From DATKXO01 sp035528995 (GTDB taxonomy: Bacteria; Planctomycetota; Phycisphaerae; UBA1845), in NCBI GenBank assembly GCA_035528995.1, contig DATKXO010000226.1:1-10043 (forward strand): a stretch of 10,043 nucleotides of DNA, in the 5' to 3' direction. A model generated the notes under the pieces. That model ran no database searches. It was not told where the DNA came from and saw nothing but the letters and a program-made list of their open reading frames with translations. The first letter of the stretch is position 1. Each line of letters starts with the position of its first letter. Below are positions 7,335 through 10,043 of the stretch, one piece after another. The translations under genes were made by a program, and so were the position numbers.

Positions 7335-8901
7335 ACGCATACACGTGACCGTCGTAGGCCGTCAAAAACAGGGTGTTCCCCGAGATACATGGGGCCGAGA
7401 CAATCGGAACGCCGAAGTCGTGCGACCACAGTTCCGTTCCGAAGGCCAGGTCCAGAGCGTACAGCTTCCCGTCGGCGCTGCCCACGTAAACGACATTCCC
7501 CGAGATCGTCGGCGCGCCCACCAGGCTCATGCCGGTAAGCGCGTTCGCCGTCAAGACCAGATTAGCCGCTCCGGTTCGGAACACCCATCGTTCAGCTCCG
7601 GTGTTGACGTCCAGCGCGATGACCTGCCCATTCCCCGAGCCGAAGACAACCGTATCTCCGCTGACCGCGGGCGTCGTCGCCGGAGTGTATCCACCGCTGA
7701 AGGTGTACTCCCATTCCAGACCTCCAGTGCCGATGTCGAAGGCGAGACACTGGATCGCCGTTGGGTAGATGACCAGATTCCCGCTGATCGTCGGACTTGA
7801 ATAGGAGGTACTCGCCGGCCAGGTCCTGACCGTGCTTCCGTCCGCGGCACTGTGATGGCGAAGCTGGCAATTGGCGCCCGAGTCCCGCAGCATCAAGGCC
7901 GCTCCATCGGTCGCCGGCGAAGCAGCGCAGGCGTGGAAGTCGCCGACCACATTCACCACGACGCCCCAGTCCTCGGCACCGGTCGTGCTGTCGAATGCCG
8001 CCAGCCGCCCGGGGGTACCCACATAGACCGTGCCACCGAACAGTGCGGGGGCGCCGTTCTGCCAACGCACCAGGCTCGTCCCGTTCTCGGCCCGCCAGAT
8101 CTCGGTCCCGGCCACCGGATCAAGGGCGTACACGCTGCCCCCTTGGGCCACCGCGTAGACCGCTGAACCATCGACCGCTACCGAATGACGTACCAGGGTG
8201 TCCGTGACGAAGAACCAGTTTTCAGCCCCGCTTGCGGCATCCAGTGCGATCACCCCATGATTCGTGGTCAGCTCGTCGAAATTGCCCACGCCGACGTAGA
8301 TAGTCCCCTGTTTGAGCACCGGCGAACTGAAATCGAGATCGCCGTGCGTGTCGCTGACCCAGCTCAGGGCGAACGGCGGAGCCACCGTGTCGGGGCTGCA
8401 GCCGCCTCGTGCCGCCCCGCCGCCGAACTGCGGCCAATCGCTCGCCAGACCCACAGCCGGGCCCTGCTGCCCGCCGAACTGAAAGCTGCCTTCGACCGAT
8501 CGCAGTATCCCCTTGTCGTCCGTGACCGTGATCTCGATCTCGTAGGCATCCTCCGGGGGGAAGGTCACTTGCGGTGACGCCCGCCAGGTCCAGGTGCCGT
8601 CACGCACCAGTGCCCCGGACGCAACTTCCTCGCCAAGGGAAGTCTCGATCAGGTAGGTGCCGCTCGTCACCTCGGACGAGCGCAGATACGCGATCCAGTC
8701 ACGCTGTTGCTGCAAATCCATCCAGTTGTCGCGAATCAGGAAGTGCCAACTGCCGATGTCGAACGGATAACGCTCAGGCCCCAGGTACCGGCGATAGGTC
8801 CTGAACGCCGCCTCGCCAGGGCCCTCCGCCAGATCGTGATTGCCCACCACGCTCATAAAAGCAATGTCCGAAGCCTGGACACCGTCAGATAGGCGTCCCA
8901 T
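7318..8901 (-). CDS. PQQ-type beta-propeller protein with truncated metallophosphoesterase N-part (downstream piece of a frameshifted gene)
   Basis: The 527-codon frame starts inside a calcineurin-like phosphoesterase domain: VVGNHD (18-23) is its third metal motif, followed by YPFDIGSWHFL. The frame then passes directly from QQQRDWIAYL into a beta-rich segment (SGTYLIET to DDKGILRSVEG, about 78-135) that looks like an Ig-like or phosphoesterase C-terminal domain. From DWPQFGG near 150 to the end lie about six to seven PQQ/BamB-like blades, recognisable by repeats such as VIALDAASGAENW, VYALDPVAGTEIW, VIALDVNTGAERW and LYALDLAFGTELW. The second-half phosphoesterase motifs (HH and GHxH) are absent. 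The true N-terminus is in another frame at 8853-9209, so the ATG at 8901 is probably not a real start. Expected location is extracytoplasmic, as for most such propellers, but no signal peptide is seen. Either a pseudogene or a gene with a sequence error; activity as a phosphatase is unlikely. Confidence 0.8.
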   Translation of the reverse strand: MGRLSDGVQASDIAFMSVVGNHDLAEGPGEAAFRTYRRYLGPERYPFDIGSWHFLIRDNWMDLQQQRDWIAYLRSSEVTSGTYLIETSLGEEVASGALVRDGTWTWRASPQVTFPPEDAYEIEITVTDDKGILRSVEGSFQFGGQQGPAVGLASDWPQFGGGAARGGCSPDTVAPPFALSWVSDTHGDLDFSSPVLKQGTIYVGVGNFDELTTNHGVIALDAASGAENWFFVTDTLVRHSVAVDGSAVYAVAQGGSVYALDPVAGTEIWRAENGTSLVRWQNGAPALFGGTVYVGTPGRLAAFDSTTGAEDWGVVVNVVGDFHACAASPATDGAALMLRDSGANCQLRHHSAADGSTVRTWPASTSYSSPTISGNLVIYPTAIQCLAFDIGTGGLEWEYTFSGGYTPATTPAVSGDTVVFGSGNGQVIALDVNTGAERWVFRTGAANLVLTANALTGMSLVGAPTISGNVVYVGSADGKLYALDLAFGTELWSHDFGVPIVSAPCISGNTLFLTAYDGHVYAFTASP

Positions 8902-9209
8902 TGATCGCGCTCCTCTTCATCGGTCACGACGTCACCTACTGCGATGATGACCCTGGGAACCTCCGTCATTTCATTCATCTGAGTAACGCGGTCCAGCATC
9001 ACCGCTGCGAAGCTCGCCGAGGCTCCAGCATGTACATCGCCGATTACGACAAAGTCAAACACGCCGGGATCGGGTTCGGTCTCCGGAGCAAGGGGAAAGT
9101 CGAGATTCCCGGCCGGCGGCGGCGCTACTCCCGGCCCACCGCAGTCGAATCGCCTTTCTGCCCCTCCAAATCCCGATTTCCGCATTCCGCACCCGTCGAG
9201 GGTGATCAC
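8853..9209 (-). pseudogene. N-terminal fragment of the calcineurin-like metallophosphoesterase, out of frame with the rest
   Basis: This 118-codon frame carries the first two metal-binding motifs of a calcineurin-like phosphoesterase: VIGDVHAG (D58 and H60) and AVGDVVTDEEERDQWD (D93). It ends at TGA 8853 just where the family needs a VVGNHD motif, which is present in the -1 frame from 8901 on. One added base somewhere around 8861-8893 would join the two into one product. I see no slippery heptamer of X XXY YYZ type in the overlap, so programmed frameshifting is unlikely. The start is uncertain: GTG 9209, ATG 9185, or a lost upstream start are all possible, and no signal peptide is evident in the first 50 residues, which are Gly/Pro-rich. 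A TATAAC box ends 7 nt before the GTG. Confidence 0.75.
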
Positions 9210-9216
9210 GCGCCAA

Positions 9217-9222
9217 GTTATA
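9217..9222 (-). promoter_or_regulatory. Possible -10 element before the phosphoesterase start
   Basis: TATAAC (5 of 6 to TATAAT) on the minus strand lies within an AT-rich patch and is separated by 7 nt from the GTG at 9209. No -35 box is found at 16-18 nt. The spacing copies that at surE and nnrE, which would make this a third leaderless start, but the start codon itself is unproven. Confidence 0.25.
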
Positions 9223-9300
9223 TAGATGGCGGCGGCCGCAACGCCCCCCGTCTGCGCGGCCGGGCCGACCGCCCGCCGCCACGCACCATCGCTGCCAGCC

Positions 9301-9391
9301 CCTTGCGGCGCCGAAGCAAGGTAGGGCAGGTCGGTCCGCCGCAGGCGAGGTGACCTGCCTCAGTGGACCCCTCGCGGCGTCGAAACGCCGC
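9301..9391. repeat. Cluster of three inverted repeats, possible dispersed palindromic element
   Basis: Three successive hairpins are visible. CCTTGC/GCAAGG (9301-9306 with 9316-9321) has a 9-nt loop. GGCAGGTC/GACCTGCC (9325-9332 with 9352-9359) has an inner CGCC/GGCG stem (9337-9340 with 9344-9347), making a 37-nt imperfect palindrome. GCGGCGT/ACGCCGC (9374-9380 with 9385-9391) is a perfect 7-bp stem with a CGAA loop. Such compact GC palindromes between genes resemble REP-like elements. Whether it recurs in the genome cannot be seen from this window. Confidence 0.6.
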
Positions 9392-9630
9392 CGAATAAAG
9401 CAAGAGTGCGAGAAGTTCAAAATGCCGCGGTCCGCACGAAACCAAACGACACAAAAAAGAACGTAACAACAATATAGACAAATAGTTACGACCAAGTAAC
9501 CCGGCGCGCAACTCGGCGCAACTCGCTCGAAAAAGCCCCGATTGGTGCAGTACCGTGCACAAAACGCCCGCGCTGGACGCGCAAACGCCACCTAACCGTG
9601 CGCCATCTACGCAGACCAGATGGCAACACC

Positions 9631-9652
9631 CGGCCGATCCTACGACCGGCCG
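9631..9652 (-). terminator. Hairpin across the stop codon of the ABC ATPase gene
   Basis: The arms 9631-9639 and 9644-9652 form a 9-bp stem, perfect except for one G-T wobble, with a 4-nt loop containing most of the TAG stop codon (9642-9640). No T-run follows, so it is not a classical rho-independent terminator. It may stabilise the 3' end or simply be a GC palindrome. Confidence 0.35.
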
Positions 9653-10043
9653 TCGGAAGTGTCTTCGTCGGAGACGATCACGCCGTCGCTGAGCGTGACG
9701 ATCCGGTCGCAGCGGGCGGCGACGTTTTGCTCGTGCGTGACCATGATGATGGTTTTACCGGCCTCGTGCAGACGGTCGAAGATTTCCAGGATCATCTCGC
9801 CGGTGGCCGTGTCGAGATTGCCGGTCGGCTCGTCGGCCAGGATGATCAGCGGGTCGTTGACCAGGGACCGGGCGATAGCGACACGCTGCTGCTGGCCGCC
9901 GGACAGCTCCATCGGCCGGTGGTGGCCGCGGTCGGACAGTTCCACCAGGGCAACCAGCTCCCTGGCTTTCTTTCTGCGGATGGCGGCCGGGACTCCCTGA
10001 TAGAACAGCGGAATCTCCAGGTTCTCCAGCACCGTCATCTGGG
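9640..10043 (-). CDS. ABC transporter ATP-binding protein, LolD/MacB type, C-terminal part
   Basis: Cytosolic ATPase of an ABC exporter or lipoprotein-release system. The frame is open to the right edge, so the start and the Walker A motif lie outside the window. The segment TVLENLEIPLFYQG at the edge is an internal family motif, so its Met at 10038 is not a start. Visible motifs in order are LSGGQQQRVAIARS (ABC signature), LIILADEPTGNLD (Walker B plus D-loop) and IIMVTHE (H-loop His), then the usual CDRIVTLSDG strand and a short acidic tail ending DEDTSDGRS. Spacing and wording match the LolD/MacB/FtsE-like group, which pairs with FtsX-type permeases, and the permease would be expected outside this window. 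All catalytic residues in the visible part are intact. Confidence 0.93.
   Translation of the reverse strand, partial: QMTVLENLEIPLFYQGVPAAIRRKKARELVALVELSDRGHHRPMELSGGQQQRVAIARSLVNDPLIILADEPTGNLDTATGEMILEIFDRLHEAGKTIIMVTHEQNVAARCDRIVTLSDGVIVSDEDTSDGRS

Larger units (their letters stand above)
9210..9639. other. 430-bp intergenic region with repeats, no convincing gene
   Basis: Open frames here are short and give Arg/Cys-rich or low-complexity products without recognisable domains. The left half (9301-9391) is packed with hairpins. The middle (about 9395-9500) is A-rich on the plus strand and clearly lower in GC than the flanking genes. At 9506-9525 there is a perfect tandem duplication of GCGCAACTCG. 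On the minus strand a 5-bp inverted repeat (9545-9560) is followed after 10 nt by TTTTT (9534-9530), a weak candidate terminator for the ABC transporter gene. The whole stretch separates the ABC gene from the broken phosphoesterase gene. Confidence 0.6.

Noticed and set aside
8853..8901. Programmed -1 ribosomal frameshift in the phosphoesterase
   Set aside because: No X XXY YYZ slippery heptamer in the zero frame within the overlap, and the catalytic domain also appears internally deleted.
9441..9480. TATATT-like box on the minus strand as a promoter for the phosphoesterase gene
   Set aside because: No acceptable -35 at normal spacing; the AT-rich stretch makes chance matches likely.
9055..9591. 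Minus-strand frames of 178 and 114 codons (9055-9591, 9218-9562)
   Set aside because: Cys/Arg-rich translations without domains; part overlaps the phosphoesterase fragment in another frame.

Overview
This is a GC-rich bacterial chromosomal window holding eight complete or near-complete genes plus two cut by the window edges. All are on the minus strand except one. Protein style suggests a planctomycete, probably from an environmental lineage. The clues are a DUF1570-type HExxH protein, a Gly/Pro-rich lipoprotein with a C-terminal domain of a type I associate with planctomycetes, and a metallophosphoesterase joined to a PQQ-type beta-propeller. The lineage is inferred from protein style, not from a marker gene.

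Layout from left to right. Positions 1-1408 hold the K+ uptake pair, trkA complete and the first codons of a probable trkH running off the left edge. Positions 1541-2752 hold a secreted DUF1570-like putative metallopeptidase with a good sigma70-type promoter. Positions 3021-3977 hold a lipoprotein with two LPAGHPPI repeats. Positions 4089-6515 hold surE, plsC and ispH read leftward as a likely operon (nucleotidase, acyltransferase, isoprenoid reductase); plsC and ispH overlap by 10 nt. The single plus-strand gene, nnrE (6627-7334), repairs hydrated NAD(P)H and is divergent from surE. The 111-bp gap between them carries promoter-like elements that put both transcription starts at or within a base or so of the start codons, so both mRNAs may be leaderless. 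Positions 7318-9209 hold a metallophosphoesterase/beta-propeller gene broken by a one-base frameshift and apparently also lacking the second half of its catalytic domain. It overlaps the end of nnrE by 17 bp. Positions 9210-9639 hold no convincing gene but contain several inverted repeats, one tandem repeat and an A-rich stretch. Positions 9640-10043 hold the C-terminal part of a LolD/MacB-type ABC ATPase whose start lies beyond the right edge.

Most of the window is housekeeping: ion transport, nucleotide and cofactor repair, phospholipid and isoprenoid synthesis. I see no phage, IS element, CRISPR array, tRNA, rRNA or defence cassette, and no convincing new multi-gene system. The points most worth a second look are the decayed or mis-sequenced phosphoesterase/propeller gene, the candidate leaderless divergent promoter, and the palindromic cluster at 9301-9391.
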